A stretch of 64,000 bases of DNA from positions 248,001 to 312,000 of the forward strand of contig NZ_VSEY01000001.1 of NCBI RefSeq assembly GCF_008086045.1, given 5' to 3'. Position 1 is the stretch's first letter. Each line of letters begins with the position of its first letter. This DNA is from Nonomuraea sp. PA05 (GTDB taxonomy: Bacteria; Actinomycetota; Actinomycetes; Streptosporangiales; Streptosporangiaceae). The notes beneath the pieces were generated by a model. The model was not told the origin of the DNA, did no database searches, and saw nothing but the letters and a program-made list of their open reading frames with translations. The translations under genes and the position numbers were made by a program. Below, piece by piece: positions 23,208 to 31,554 of the stretch.

Positions 23208-23978
23208 TCAGTCGTGCAGGGAGCCGCCGCCGTCGATCGACCACGTCTGCCCGTTGACCCAGGCGGCGTCGTCCGACAGCAGGAAGGCGGCCGCCGCGGC
23301 CAGGTCGGACGGCTTGCCCAGGCGCGGCGTGCGGATGGCCCCCAGCACGGCGGCCTTGAACTCCTCGCTCATCGTCGCCAGCCCCGTCTCCGACAGCACC
23401 AGCCCCGGCGACACCCCGTTGCAGCGGATCCCTTCCTTGCCCCACCGCGAGGCGACGTGCCGGGTGAGGGCGTTCACCCCGGCCTTGGCGGCGGCGTAGG
23501 CGGGACGGAGCGGCTCGCCCACGAAGGCGGCGCTGGAGGAGGTGTTGACGATCGCGCCGCCCCCGCTCTCCAGCAGGTACGGGATGACGGTGCGGCAGGT
23601 GTGGGCGTAGCCGATGAGATCGACCTCCAGCGTCCGCCGCCAGACCGCCACGTCCATCCCCGACAGGTCGGCGTCGCGCCCGATGGTGTCCGGCGACAGG
23701 TCGGCGCCCACGTTGAACAGCCCGTCCACGCCGCCGAGCTCGGCCGCCGCCCGTTCGAACAGCGCCTTCACCGACTCCTCGTCGGCCAGGTCGAACGCGG
23801 CGGCGACAGCGGTCCCGCCGGCCGCGGTGATGCGCCCGGCGGTGGCCTCGGCGCCGGCCAGGTTGAGGTCGCCGATCAGGACGCGGCAGCCCTCCTCGGC
23901 CAGTCGTTCGGCGGTGGCGGCGCCGATGCCGGTGGCTCCGCCCGCCACGACGATCCTCTTGCCGTTCAGTCCTCGCAT
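23208..23978 (-). CDS. SDR family oxidoreductase
   Basis: The 256-residue classical SDR has GGATGIG (residues 13-19), a GDLNLAGAEA segment placing D at the end of beta-2 (NAD preference), LFNVGAD in place of NNAG, catalytic S in NTSSSAA, YAAAKAG (YxxxK) near residue 155, and the C-terminal NGQTWSIDGGGSL. It resembles 3-alpha-hydroxysteroid-dehydrogenase-like SDRs. The ATG at 23978 has GGAG upstream. It lies 58 bases downstream of a P450 gene on the same strand, so the two may act on one substrate. Confidence 0.85.
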   Translation of the reverse strand: MRGLNGKRIVVAGGATGIGAATAERLAEEGCRVLIGDLNLAGAEATAGRITAAGGTAVAAAFDLADEESVKALFERAAAELGGVDGLFNVGADLSPDTIGRDADLSGMDVAVWRRTLEVDLIGYAHTCRTVIPYLLESGGGAIVNTSSSAAFVGEPLRPAYAAAKAGVNALTRHVASRWGKEGIRCNGVSPGLVLSETGLATMSEEFKAAVLGAIRTPRLGKPSDLAAAAAFLLSDDAAWVNGQTWSIDGGGSLHD

Positions 23979-24036
23979 CACAGGCTCCGTTCTCGCTCGC
24001 AGGGGGTGGGGGTGCGGACCGAAACACGTGCCCAGG

Positions 24037-25239
24037 TCACCACTGGACGGGGACCCGCTCCAGCCCGCCGACGATCAGGCCCTCGCGGCGCTTCAGCTCC
24101 CCGGCCGGGACCGCCAGCTCCAGCGTGGGCAGCTTGTCCAGCAGCACCTTGAGCACGGTCTGCAGCTCGGTGCGGGCCAGTGACTGGCCCAGGCAGGAGT
24201 GGGGGCCGACGCCGAAGGCCACGTGCGGGTTCGGCGAGCGGTCCAGCCGCATCTCGCCGGCCTGCTCGAACTGCCGCTCGTCCCGGTTGGCGGCGGCCAT
24301 GCTGCAGATGACGGTGGTGCCGCCCGGCAGTTTCTCGCCGCCGACCTCGACCTCCTCGCTGAGGTAGCGCGGCATGCCGAAGCCGGGGTTGGCGTCGAAG
24401 CGCAGCGCCTCCTCCACCGCCGGGCGGATCAGCGCGCGGTCGGCCAGCAGCGCCTCCCACCGCGTGCGGTCGGCCAGCAGCATCGACACCATCTTGCCGA
24501 TCATGTTCGCGGTGGTCTCGTGCCCGGCGACCAGCAGCCCCTTGGCGGTGCCCAGCATGAGCTGCTCGGTCAGCCGCCCGTCGAGGCCCTCGACCATCGC
24601 CAGCAGCTCGCTGACCAGGTCGTCGCCCGGCTCGGCCTTCTTGCCCTCGACGAGCGCGACGAGGTAGCCGTCGAACTCGGCCTGGGCGGTGTCGATCTCC
24701 TCCTGGGCGAACCTGGTCATGCTGAGCATGGTGTCCGACCAGTACGCGAACTTCTCCCGGTCGGAGTCGGGCACCCCGAGCAGGTCGCAGATGGCCCACA
24801 CCGGCAGCGGGAAGCCCACCTGGCCGACCAGGTCGGCGGGCGCGCCCTCGGCGACCATCCGCTCGACGAGCCGCACCGTCATGGCCTCGATCCTGGGCTG
24901 CATCGCCATGACGCGCTTGGCGGTGAACGCCTTGCCGACGAGCTGCCGCCAGGCGCGGTGCTCATCGCCGCTCATGCTGCTGCCGCCGCTGCCGAACACG
25001 CCGCCCGACTCGTTGGCGGTCACCCTGGCGGCGCCCGGGGCGTCGAGCTGCCGGGTGAAGCGCGGGTCGGACAGCACCTGCTTGACGTCGTCGTAGCGGG
25101 TGAGCAGCAGCGCCTGGTCGCCACTGGCCAGCCTGACGGGCGCGATCGGGCAGCCGCCGCGCAGTTCGGCCCACTCCTGTGGCGGCTCGAGTGCGGTGGG
25201 GTTGGCGAACGGGTAGTGCGGAACCTGCTCGACGGTCAC
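24037..25239 (-). CDS. Cytochrome P450
   Basis: The 400-residue bacterial class I P450 has the I-helix AGHETT near residue 238, an EALR ExxR motif and the heme-binding FGVGPHSCLG with cysteine near residue 348. It is soluble and needs a ferredoxin and reductase that are not adjacent. It resembles CYP105/CYP107-type hydroxylases of secondary or xenobiotic metabolism; the substrate is unknown. The start is GTG at 25239, with GGAGG upstream. It is followed by an SDR gene. The 85 bases before it (25240-25324) hold only a weak dyad (TAAG/CTTA around 25270-25286) and presumably its promoter. Confidence 0.9.
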   Translation of the reverse strand: MTVEQVPHYPFANPTALEPPQEWAELRGGCPIAPVRLASGDQALLLTRYDDVKQVLSDPRFTRQLDAPGAARVTANESGGVFGSGGSSMSGDEHRAWRQLVGKAFTAKRVMAMQPRIEAMTVRLVERMVAEGAPADLVGQVGFPLPVWAICDLLGVPDSDREKFAYWSDTMLSMTRFAQEEIDTAQAEFDGYLVALVEGKKAEPGDDLVSELLAMVEGLDGRLTEQLMLGTAKGLLVAGHETTANMIGKMVSMLLADRTRWEALLADRALIRPAVEEALRFDANPGFGMPRYLSEEVEVGGEKLPGGTTVICSMAAANRDERQFEQAGEMRLDRSPNPHVAFGVGPHSCLGQSLARTELQTVLKVLLDKLPTLELAVPAGELKRREGLIVGGLERVPVQW

Positions 25240-25324
25240 GTGCCCTCCAGAGACGTAGACGGTGCCGATCTAAGTCAATCAGCTTAACGGCGGTGCCGCC
25301 TCATCTCCCGAAAGGGAATTCCGA

Positions 25325-26029
25325 TCAGCCGACGCCGAGCAGGGCGTGCGCGCGGGCCCGATCGGCCCGGAACTCGGCGGTCGGGCTCCGGTGCACGATC
25401 CGGCCCTTGCGCATGACCGCCACCTCGTCCGCCAGGCGGAAGGCCAGGTGCAGGTCCTGCTCCACCAGCACGGCCGCGATGCCCGCGCCGCGCAGCCCCT
25501 CCAGCACGACGGCGACCTGCTCGACGACGGCGGGCGCGAGGCCGTCGGACGGCTCGTCCAGCAGGAGCAGCCGCGGATCGCGCAGCAGCGCCCGGCCGAT
25601 GGCGAGCATCTGCTGCTCGCCGCCGGAGAGCTGGTCGCCGCGGTGGGCGCGGCGCTCGGCGAGGCCCGGCATCAGCTCGTAGACCCGCTCCACCGTCCAG
25701 CTCGGGCTCCTGCGGCCGGACGCGAGGGCCAGCGTCTCCGCCACGGTGAGCGGCGCGAACACGCGGCGGCCCTGCGGCACGATCGCGACGCCCGCGCGGG
25801 CCACCGTGTGCGCCGCGGCTCCGGCGAGCTCCCTGTCTCCGACGCGGACGCTGCCGGAGTACGGCTTGAGCAGGCCCATCACGGTGTGCACGAAGGTGGA
25901 CTTGCCCGCGCCGTTGCGGCCGAGCAGCGCCACGACCGCGCCGGCGGGCACGGTGAGATCGACGCCGTCGAGCACCGTGGTGCCCGCGTAGCCCGCGCGC
26001 AGGTCCCGCACGGTCAGCAGGTCCGCCAT
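25325..26029 (-). CDS. livF: Branched-chain-amino-acid-type ABC transporter ATPase, LivF-like
   Basis: The 234-residue ATPase has Walker A GRNGAGKST, Q-loop VPQGRRVFAPLT, signature LSGGEQQ, Walker B LLLLDEP and the switch histidine region replaced by VLVEQDLHLAF, as in the LivF subfamily. It energises import through the LivH/LivM pore. The ATG overlaps the livG stop (ATGA). It is the last gene of a five-gene operon facing boxB, so the transporter probably serves aromatic acid uptake rather than amino acids. Confidence 0.9.
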   Translation of the reverse strand: MADLLTVRDLRAGYAGTTVLDGVDLTVPAGAVVALLGRNGAGKSTFVHTVMGLLKPYSGSVRVGDRELAGAAAHTVARAGVAIVPQGRRVFAPLTVAETLALASGRRSPSWTVERVYELMPGLAERRAHRGDQLSGGEQQMLAIGRALLRDPRLLLLDEPSDGLAPAVVEQVAVVLEGLRGAGIAAVLVEQDLHLAFRLADEVAVMRKGRIVHRSPTAEFRADRARAHALLGVG

Positions 26030-26817
26030 CAGAGGTCTCCGGTGAGGGGGTCGTCGGTGAACAGGTCGTCGGTCCTGGCCGAGCCGAGGTAGGCGGCCCG
26101 CACCGCGTCGTCGGCCCTGATCTGCTCGGGCGTCCCGGACGCCAGGACCCGCCCCAGATGCAGGACGGTGACGCGGCCGGCCAGGCGGAACACCACGTCC
26201 AGGTCGTGCTCGACGATGAGCAGGGTGAGGCTGTCCGGCAGCCGTTCGATCAGGCCCGCGAACCGTTCCGTCTCGGCGGCGGACATGCCGGCGGTCGGCT
26301 CGTCGAACATGACCAGCGCGGGCTCGGCGGCCAGCACCATCGCCACTTCGAGCTGCCTGCGCTCGCCGTGCGACAGCGCGGCGGCCCGGTCGCCCGCCCG
26401 CCCGGCCAGCCCGACGGACTCCAGGTGGCGGCTCGCCTCGGCCTCGGTACGGCGGAAACGCCACGCCGCCCGGTCGAGCCGGTGGGCCACCCGGTGCACC
26501 CGCTGGACGGCGAGCGCCACGTTGTCCAGCACCGAGCAGTCCAGGAAGAGGCTGGAGTGCTGGTACGTGCGCAGCAGCCCGCGCCGGGCCCGTTCCGACT
26601 CGGGGAGACCGGTGATGTCGTGGCCGTCGAACAGCACGGTGCCGCTGGTGGCGGGCAGGGTTCCGGCCACGGTGGCGAACAGGGTGGACTTGCCGGCGCC
26701 GTTCGGGCCGATGAGGGCGTGCCGCTCGCCCGGCAGGACCGGCAGGTCCACGCCGTCCACGGCCTTCAGTGAGCCGTAGGCGCGGGTCAGGCCGCGCAGC
26801 TCCAGCAGGGGAGTCAT
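26029..26817 (-). CDS. livG: Branched-chain-amino-acid-type ABC transporter ATPase, LivG-like
   Basis: The 262-residue ATPase has Walker A GPNGAGKST, a signature LSHGERRQLE, Walker B LVMFDEPTAGMS and H-loop LIVEHDLDVVF. The signature has SHGER in place of the common SGGQ, which is normal for LivG. The ATG at 26817 overlaps the livM stop (ATGA). It pairs with the LivF-like ATPase as a heterodimer. Confidence 0.9.
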   Translation of the reverse strand: MTPLLELRGLTRAYGSLKAVDGVDLPVLPGERHALIGPNGAGKSTLFATVAGTLPATSGTVLFDGHDITGLPESERARRGLLRTYQHSSLFLDCSVLDNVALAVQRVHRVAHRLDRAAWRFRRTEAEASRHLESVGLAGRAGDRAAALSHGERRQLEVAMVLAAEPALVMFDEPTAGMSAAETERFAGLIERLPDSLTLLIVEHDLDVVFRLAGRVTVLHLGRVLASGTPEQIRADDAVRAAYLGSARTDDLFTDDPLTGDL

Positions 26818-27824
26818 GGCCGCCGCCCCCTCCGGCGCTCGGCACCGGCCCGGCGGCGGAGGCCGGCGATGCCGCGCGGCAGCAGGAAGACCACGGCCAC
26901 GAACACCAGCCCCAGCACCAGCGGCCCGTGCCCGCCGATGGACGCCGACAGGTAGTCGCGCACCAGCAGCACCAGCGCCGCGCCCAGGCAGGGCCCCCAC
27001 AGCGTGCCGCCACCGCCGATGACCACGCTGAGCAGGGCGAGCGCCGCCACCTCGAAGCCGAGATCGCCGGAGGAGACGAACCTGGCGTGCGCCGCCCACA
27101 GCGCCCCGCCCGCCCCCGCGACGGCCCCGGCCAGGCAGAACACGCCGTACCTGGCGAGCGCGGGCCGGTAACCGAGCGCCCGCATGCGCGGCTCGTTGTC
27201 GCGGATGCCGCGCAGCGTCCTGCCGTACGGCGAGCGGACGACCAGCGTCATCGCGGCGAACACGGCGACCGCCACCGCCAGCACCCACCAGTAGACGTAT
27301 CCGGCGGCCAGCAGGGCAGGGCCGCCGAACAGGGTGATCGGCGGCATGCCGGCCAGGCCGTTGCCCGCGCCGACGGCGTTCCAGGTGCCGGCCACCTGGT
27401 GTGCCGTCTCGCCGATGGCCAAGGTGAGCATGAGGAAGACGATGCCGCGCGCCCGCACGGCGACCCAGCCGGTGAGCGCGGCGGTGACCAGACCGGCGGC
27501 CAGGCCGGCCAGCGCCTGCACGCCCGCGTCCGGGGTGAGGTGGATGCCGACGAGCGCGGCGGTGTAGGCGCCCGCGCCGAAGTAGGCGGCCTGCCCGAGG
27601 GTGGGCAGGCCGGTGACGCCGGTCAGCAGGTCGACGCTGAGCACCAGGACGGCGAAGGCCAGGATCCGGGTCATGGCCGAGATCGGGTAGGCGCTCAGGA
27701 CCAGGGGTGCGGCGGCGAGGAGCAGGAGCACCGCCGCGGCCACGAGGGGCTTGGCCACGCCGCGCCGGGGCCTCGCCGGTGTGGGCTCGGCCTCGGACGC
27801 GCCGGTCTCGTGGGCCACTTTCAT
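26814..27824 (-). CDS. livM: Branched-chain-amino-acid-type ABC transporter permease, LivM-like
   Basis: The 336-residue protein has about ten hydrophobic segments and the LivM hallmarks DLLTGVTGLPTLGQAAYFGAGAYTAA near residue 65 and SPYGRTLRGIRDNEPRMRALGY, the cytoplasmic coupling loop. The first 25 residues form a charged tail. It follows livH after 13 bases. Related permeases occur in ABC systems for benzoate and other aromatic acids. Confidence 0.9.
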   Translation of the reverse strand: MKVAHETGASEAEPTPARPRRGVAKPLVAAAVLLLLAAAPLVLSAYPISAMTRILAFAVLVLSVDLLTGVTGLPTLGQAAYFGAGAYTAALVGIHLTPDAGVQALAGLAAGLVTAALTGWVAVRARGIVFLMLTLAIGETAHQVAGTWNAVGAGNGLAGMPPITLFGGPALLAAGYVYWWVLAVAVAVFAAMTLVVRSPYGRTLRGIRDNEPRMRALGYRPALARYGVFCLAGAVAGAGGALWAAHARFVSSGDLGFEVAALALLSVVIGGGGTLWGPCLGAALVLLVRDYLSASIGGHGPLVLGLVFVAVVFLLPRGIAGLRRRAGAERRRGRRP

Positions 27825-27837
27825 ACGCGCGCCGCCG

Positions 27838-28710
27838 TCATGCGGGCACCGCCGTCCGCGCAGGCAGGAGCCCCGCCGGGCGCAGCAGGAGCACCAGCCC
27901 CATCGCCCCGAAGACGAGGAACGACGCGTACTCCGGCAGCAACGCCGTCCCCAGCGCCTGCACCTGCCCGATCAGCACAGCCCCCAGCAACGCCCCGCGC
28001 ACCGACCCCAGCCCGCCCACGACCACCACGACCAGCGCCAGCAGCAGCACCTTCTCGTCCAGCCCTGGCGCGGCCCCCAGGATCGGCCCGGCCAGCACCC
28101 CGCCGACCGCCGCCAGCCCCGCGCCCGCCGCGAAGACCCCGGCGAGCACCTTGCCGGTGTCGATGCCCAGCGCCGCCACCATGCCCCGGTCGGCGACGAC
28201 GGCCCGGATCAGCGACCCGAGCCGGCTCCGCTCGACCAGCACGTGCACGCCCACCGCCAGCAGAACGCCGAACCCGATCACCAGCAGCCGGTAGACGGGA
28301 TAGGTCTGGCCGAACACGGCGACGCCGCCCGCCACCGGCGCGGGCGCGGCGACGGAGTGCACGTCGTCGCCGAACACCATGGACAGCACCTCGGCCACGA
28401 CGAGGGAGACGCCGAGGGTGAGCAGCGCCTGGTCGAGGTGGCGGGGCGTGGCCCTGGTCAGCCCCGCGAGCACGCCGCCGAGCGCGGCGCCCACGGCGGC
28501 GGCGACCAGCACGGCCGCGACGAAGGCCGCCAGGCTCGCGTTCCCGGGGACGAGCGCCACGGCGACGTACGCGCCCGCGAGGTAGACGGCGCCGTGCGCC
28601 AGGTTGAGCACGTCCATCATGCCGAACACCAGCGACAGCCCCAGCGCGATGGCGAACAGCAACGCGCCCATCGCCAGCCCGTTGAGCACGCTGACCAGGT
28701 ACGTGGCCAT
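27838..28710 (-). CDS. livH: Branched-chain-amino-acid-type ABC transporter permease, LivH-like
   Basis: The 290-residue membrane protein has the LivH pattern: LSLVFGMMDVLNLAHGAVYLAGAYVA near the N-terminus, a coupling loop SRLGSLIRAVVADRGMVAALGID, and a run of terminal helices. The ATG at 28710 overlaps the stop of the solute-binding gene (ATGA). Confidence 0.9.
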   Translation of the reverse strand: MATYLVSVLNGLAMGALLFAIALGLSLVFGMMDVLNLAHGAVYLAGAYVAVALVPGNASLAAFVAAVLVAAAVGAALGGVLAGLTRATPRHLDQALLTLGVSLVVAEVLSMVFGDDVHSVAAPAPVAGGVAVFGQTYPVYRLLVIGFGVLLAVGVHVLVERSRLGSLIRAVVADRGMVAALGIDTGKVLAGVFAAGAGLAAVGGVLAGPILGAAPGLDEKVLLLALVVVVVGGLGSVRGALLGAVLIGQVQALGTALLPEYASFLVFGAMGLVLLLRPAGLLPARTAVPA

Positions 28711-29879
28711 CAGCCCAGCTCGCTGACGACGGCGTTGACCATGGCGCCGCTGCTGGAGCGGACCTCCCGCAGGTAGTACTTCTGCTGGGCGTCCTGGTCG
28801 GCGCCGAAGCTCCACTCGCCGCGCGGGCTGTCGACGGTTCCCACGGAGCCCAGCGCCTTGATCACCTCGTCGCCGGTGCCGCCAGGGGCGGCGGCCAGGG
28901 CCTTGTCCAGGACGGCTCCGGCGTCGTAGGCCTGCACCGCGTACACGGTGGGCGCCTCGTTGTAAGCCTTGCGGTAGGCGTCCGTGAACTCCTTGTTGCG
29001 CGGGGTGTCCAGCTCGGCGGAGTAGTGCAGCGACGTCTTCACCCCGGCGGCGGCCTCGCCCTGGGCGTCGAGCACGCCGCCCTCGGTCAGGAAGCCGGTG
29101 CCGTACAGCGGGATGTCGCCGGCCAGCCCGAACTGCTTGTACTGCTTGACGAAGCTGACGGCCTCGGCGCCCGCGTAGAAGGCGTAGACGGCCTTGGCGC
29201 CGGAGCCGCGGATCGCCGACAGGAACGGCTGGAAGTCCTGGGTCTTGCCGAACGGGGTGTACTTCTCGCCGGCCACCTTGCCGCCCGCCGCCTCGAACGT
29301 CTTGCGGAACCCGGCGATCATCTCCCGGCCGGCGGCGTAGTCGGCGGCGATGAGGTAGACGCCGCCGTCCACCTCCTCGGCGACGGCGGGGCCGAGCGGG
29401 GCCGCGACCTTGCCGTTGGCGAAGCTGGTGCGCCACACGTACGGGGACTTGCGCGCCCCGGTGATGTCGTCGGCGCCGGCGTTGGCGACCAGGAGCGGCT
29501 TCTTCGACTCGTCGAAGAAGTCCCGCAGGCCCAGCGCGGTGGCGGAGTTGACGACGCCGACCACCGCGGTGGCCTGGTCCTGGGTGACGAGCTTCTGCGC
29601 GGCGGGCACGCCCGTCTGCGGGCCTTCGCCCTCGTCGGCGCTGACCACCTCGGCGGTGCGGCCGCCCAGTTTGCCGCCGTGCTGGTCGAGGTAGAGCTGG
29701 AAGCCGTTGCGCATGTCCTCGCCCAGCGGCGCGTACACGCCCGACAGCGGCACCAGCAGGCCGATCTTCACCGTTCCGCCGGTCGGGCCGCCGCCGGACT
29801 GGTCGAGGCTGGAGCCGGCGCACCCCGCGAGTGCGAGGGCCAGGGCGAGGGCGGCAGCGCTGTTCCGTAAGACGTGCAT
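28710..29879 (-). CDS. Solute-binding lipoprotein of the LivJ/amide family
   Basis: The 389-residue protein carries a lipobox LAGC (cysteine about residue 20) and then a type I periplasmic-binding fold: KIGLLVPLSGVYAPLGEDMRNGFQLY, AVVGVVNSATALGL, YVWRTSFANG, and YAVQAYDAGAVLDKAL. Proteins of this family in aromatic-degradation clusters bind benzoate-like acids. It is the first gene of the operon and is divergent from boxB across 190 bases, which links import to the box genes. Confidence 0.88.
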   Translation of the reverse strand: MHVLRNSAAALALALALAGCAGSSLDQSGGGPTGGTVKIGLLVPLSGVYAPLGEDMRNGFQLYLDQHGGKLGGRTAEVVSADEGEGPQTGVPAAQKLVTQDQATAVVGVVNSATALGLRDFFDESKKPLLVANAGADDITGARKSPYVWRTSFANGKVAAPLGPAVAEEVDGGVYLIAADYAAGREMIAGFRKTFEAAGGKVAGEKYTPFGKTQDFQPFLSAIRGSGAKAVYAFYAGAEAVSFVKQYKQFGLAGDIPLYGTGFLTEGGVLDAQGEAAAGVKTSLHYSAELDTPRNKEFTDAYRKAYNEAPTVYAVQAYDAGAVLDKALAAAPGGTGDEVIKALGSVGTVDSPRGEWSFGADQDAQQKYYLREVRSSSGAMVNAVVSELG

Positions 29880-29952
29880 GGTGACACTCCTGGGGGTGGG
29901 CTCGGCGCCCCCGCGCTGAGTCGGTTGGCTCAGGATCTACAGACAAGTGTCG

Positions 29953-29983
29953 TGACGTCAATGCCTTGCGGCACGAACGTGCC
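29953..29983. promoter_or_regulatory. Palindromes in the livJ-like/boxB divergent region
   Basis: TGACGTCA (29953-29960) and GGCACG-AA-CGTGCC (29970-29983) are perfect palindromes in the 190-base gap (29880-30069) between the transporter operon and boxB. The second is a plausible operator controlling both directions. Confidence 0.45.
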
Positions 29984-30020
29984 CCGGTGCCGAAAGAGGC
30001 CGGAACGGGCCGACATAACT

Positions 30021-30027
30021 TGCTACA
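30021..30027 (+). promoter_or_regulatory. TGCTACA element, shared with the boxC/paaX-type gap
   Basis: TGCTACA occurs here in the boxB promoter region and again at 32468-32474 in the gap between the PaaX-type gene and boxC. On the opposite strand of the second copy it includes a -10-like TAGCAT. It may be a shared regulator half-site or coincidence. Confidence 0.3.
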
Positions 30028-30069
30028 TCGCTCTTTCGTCTCGCAAGAATCCTGTGGCATGTTGAGGAG

Positions 30070-31554
30070 GTGGACACGACTCCTGATCCCCGTACGGGTG
30101 CGGCGCCCGCCCCCACCGGCCCGCTGAGCCGCGTGGACTACGGCGAGCGCATCCCCAACAACGTCGACCTGGCGAGCGACCGCCGCCTGCAGCGCGCGCT
30201 GGAGAGCTGGCAGCCGAAGTTCCTGGACTGGTGGAAAACACTCGGCCCGGCCCTGCCGACCAAGGACGTCTACCTGCGCACCGCGGTCGCCGTCGGCCGC
30301 GACGGCTGGGCGCACTTCGAGCACGTCCCGATGGAGGAGTACCGCTGGGGCATCTTCCTGGCCGAGCGCGACCCCGGCCGCAAGGTGGGCTTCGGCAAGC
30401 ACAAGGGGGAGCCCGCCTGGCAGGAGGTGCCCGGCGAGCACCGAGCCGACCTGATGCGGCTGATCGTCATCCAGGGCGACACCGAGCCCGCCTCGGTCGA
30501 GCAGCAGCGCGTCCTGGGCAACACCGCGCCCAGCATCTACGACCTGCGCAACCTCTTCCAGGTCAACGTCGAGGAGGGCCGCCACCTGTGGGCCATGGTC
30601 TACCTGCTGCACGCCTACTTCGGCAGGCAGGGCCGCGAGGAGGCCGAGCAGCTGCTCAAGCGCAACTCCGGCGACCTCGACGCGCCACGCATCCTCGGCG
30701 CGTTCAACGAGGCGACCACCGACTGGCTGCAGTTCTTCATGTTCACCTACTTCACCGACCGCGACGGCAAGTACCAGCTCGGCACGCTGAAGGAGTCGGC
30801 CTTCGACCCGCTCGCGCGCACCTGCCAGTTCATGCTCAAGGAGGAGGCCCACCACATGTTCGTGGGCACCACCGGAGTGCAGCGCACCCTGGAGCGCACG
30901 GCCGAGCTGATGGCGCGGCACGGCACCGCCGACATCCTCCCGCACGGCGGGATCCCCCTGGACGTCATCCAGAGGTACCTGAACTTCCAGTTCTCCGTCT
31001 CGCTCGACCTGTTCGGCTCCGAGCAGTCCACCAACGCCGGCAACTACTACACCTCAGGCCTGAAGGGCCGCTGGATGGAGACCCGCCGCAAGGACGACCA
31101 CGTCCTGCTGGAGGACACCCGCGAGCTGCGCTACGTCCAGGACGGGCAGATCAGGACCAGAACCGTGCCCATGCTCAGCGCGCTCAACCTCGACCTGCGC
31201 GACGAGTACGTGGCCGACTGCTCCCACGGCGTGCGCCGCTGGAACCAGGCCCTGGCGGACGCCGGCCTGGAGGAGCGGCTGTACCTGCCGCACGAGGGCT
31301 TCAACCGCAAGGTCGGCGTCTACGCGGGCCACCACGTCACCCCGCACGGCGAGGTCGTGGACGAGGCCGACTGGCAGGCCCGCGCCCGCGACTGGCTGCC
31401 CACCGGCGAGGACCGCGAGCAGGTGGCCTCGCTCATGGTCCCCGAGTACGAGTACGGCGAATTCGCCGGCTGGATCGCCCCGCCGAAGACCGGCATCAAC
31501 GACCAGCCGGTCGAGTTCGACTACGTGCACCTCGCGGAAGAGGGGCTGCTCTAG
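30070..31554 (+). CDS. boxB: Benzoyl-CoA 2,3-epoxidase, oxygenase subunit BoxB
   Basis: The protein epoxidises benzoyl-CoA with O2, using electrons from BoxA. Its di-iron ligands are all visible at a constant offset of 19 from the Azoarcus enzyme: E139, E169, H172 (EGRHLW), D230, E259 and H262 (EEAHHM). The core begins at YGERIPNNVDL. The start is uncertain: GTG 30070 overlaps its own GAGGAG site, while GTG 30133 (residue 22) agrees better with the length of known BoxB. Its stop shares CTAG with the stop of the convergent PaaX-type gene. The reductase gene boxA is not in the window. Confidence 0.93.
   Translation: MDTTPDPRTGAAPAPTGPLSRVDYGERIPNNVDLASDRRLQRALESWQPKFLDWWKTLGPALPTKDVYLRTAVAVGRDGWAHFEHVPMEEYRWGIFLAERDPGRKVGFGKHKGEPAWQEVPGEHRADLMRLIVIQGDTEPASVEQQRVLGNTAPSIYDLRNLFQVNVEEGRHLWAMVYLLHAYFGRQGREEAEQLLKRNSGDLDAPRILGAFNEATTDWLQFFMFTYFTDRDGKYQLGTLKESAFDPLARTCQFMLKEEAHHMFVGTTGVQRTLERTAELMARHGTADILPHGGIPLDVIQRYLNFQFSVSLDLFGSEQSTNAGNYYTSGLKGRWMETRRKDDHVLLEDTRELRYVQDGQIRTRTVPMLSALNLDLRDEYVADCSHGVRRWNQALADAGLEERLYLPHEGFNRKVGVYAGHHVTPHGEVVDEADWQARARDWLPTGEDREQVASLMVPEYEYGEFAGWIAPPKTGINDQPVEFDYVHLAEEGLL

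Noticed and set aside
25289..25300. GGCGG-TG-CCGCC as terminator of the importer operon
   Set aside because: The stem is only five bases without a T-run, and such sequences are common by chance at this G+C content.
27838..30945. 1035-codon minus-strand open frame spanning the importer and boxB
   Set aside because: Only its last 290 codons match the LivH-like permease. The rest runs antisense to boxB or out of frame through the binding-protein gene and is open only because of high G+C.
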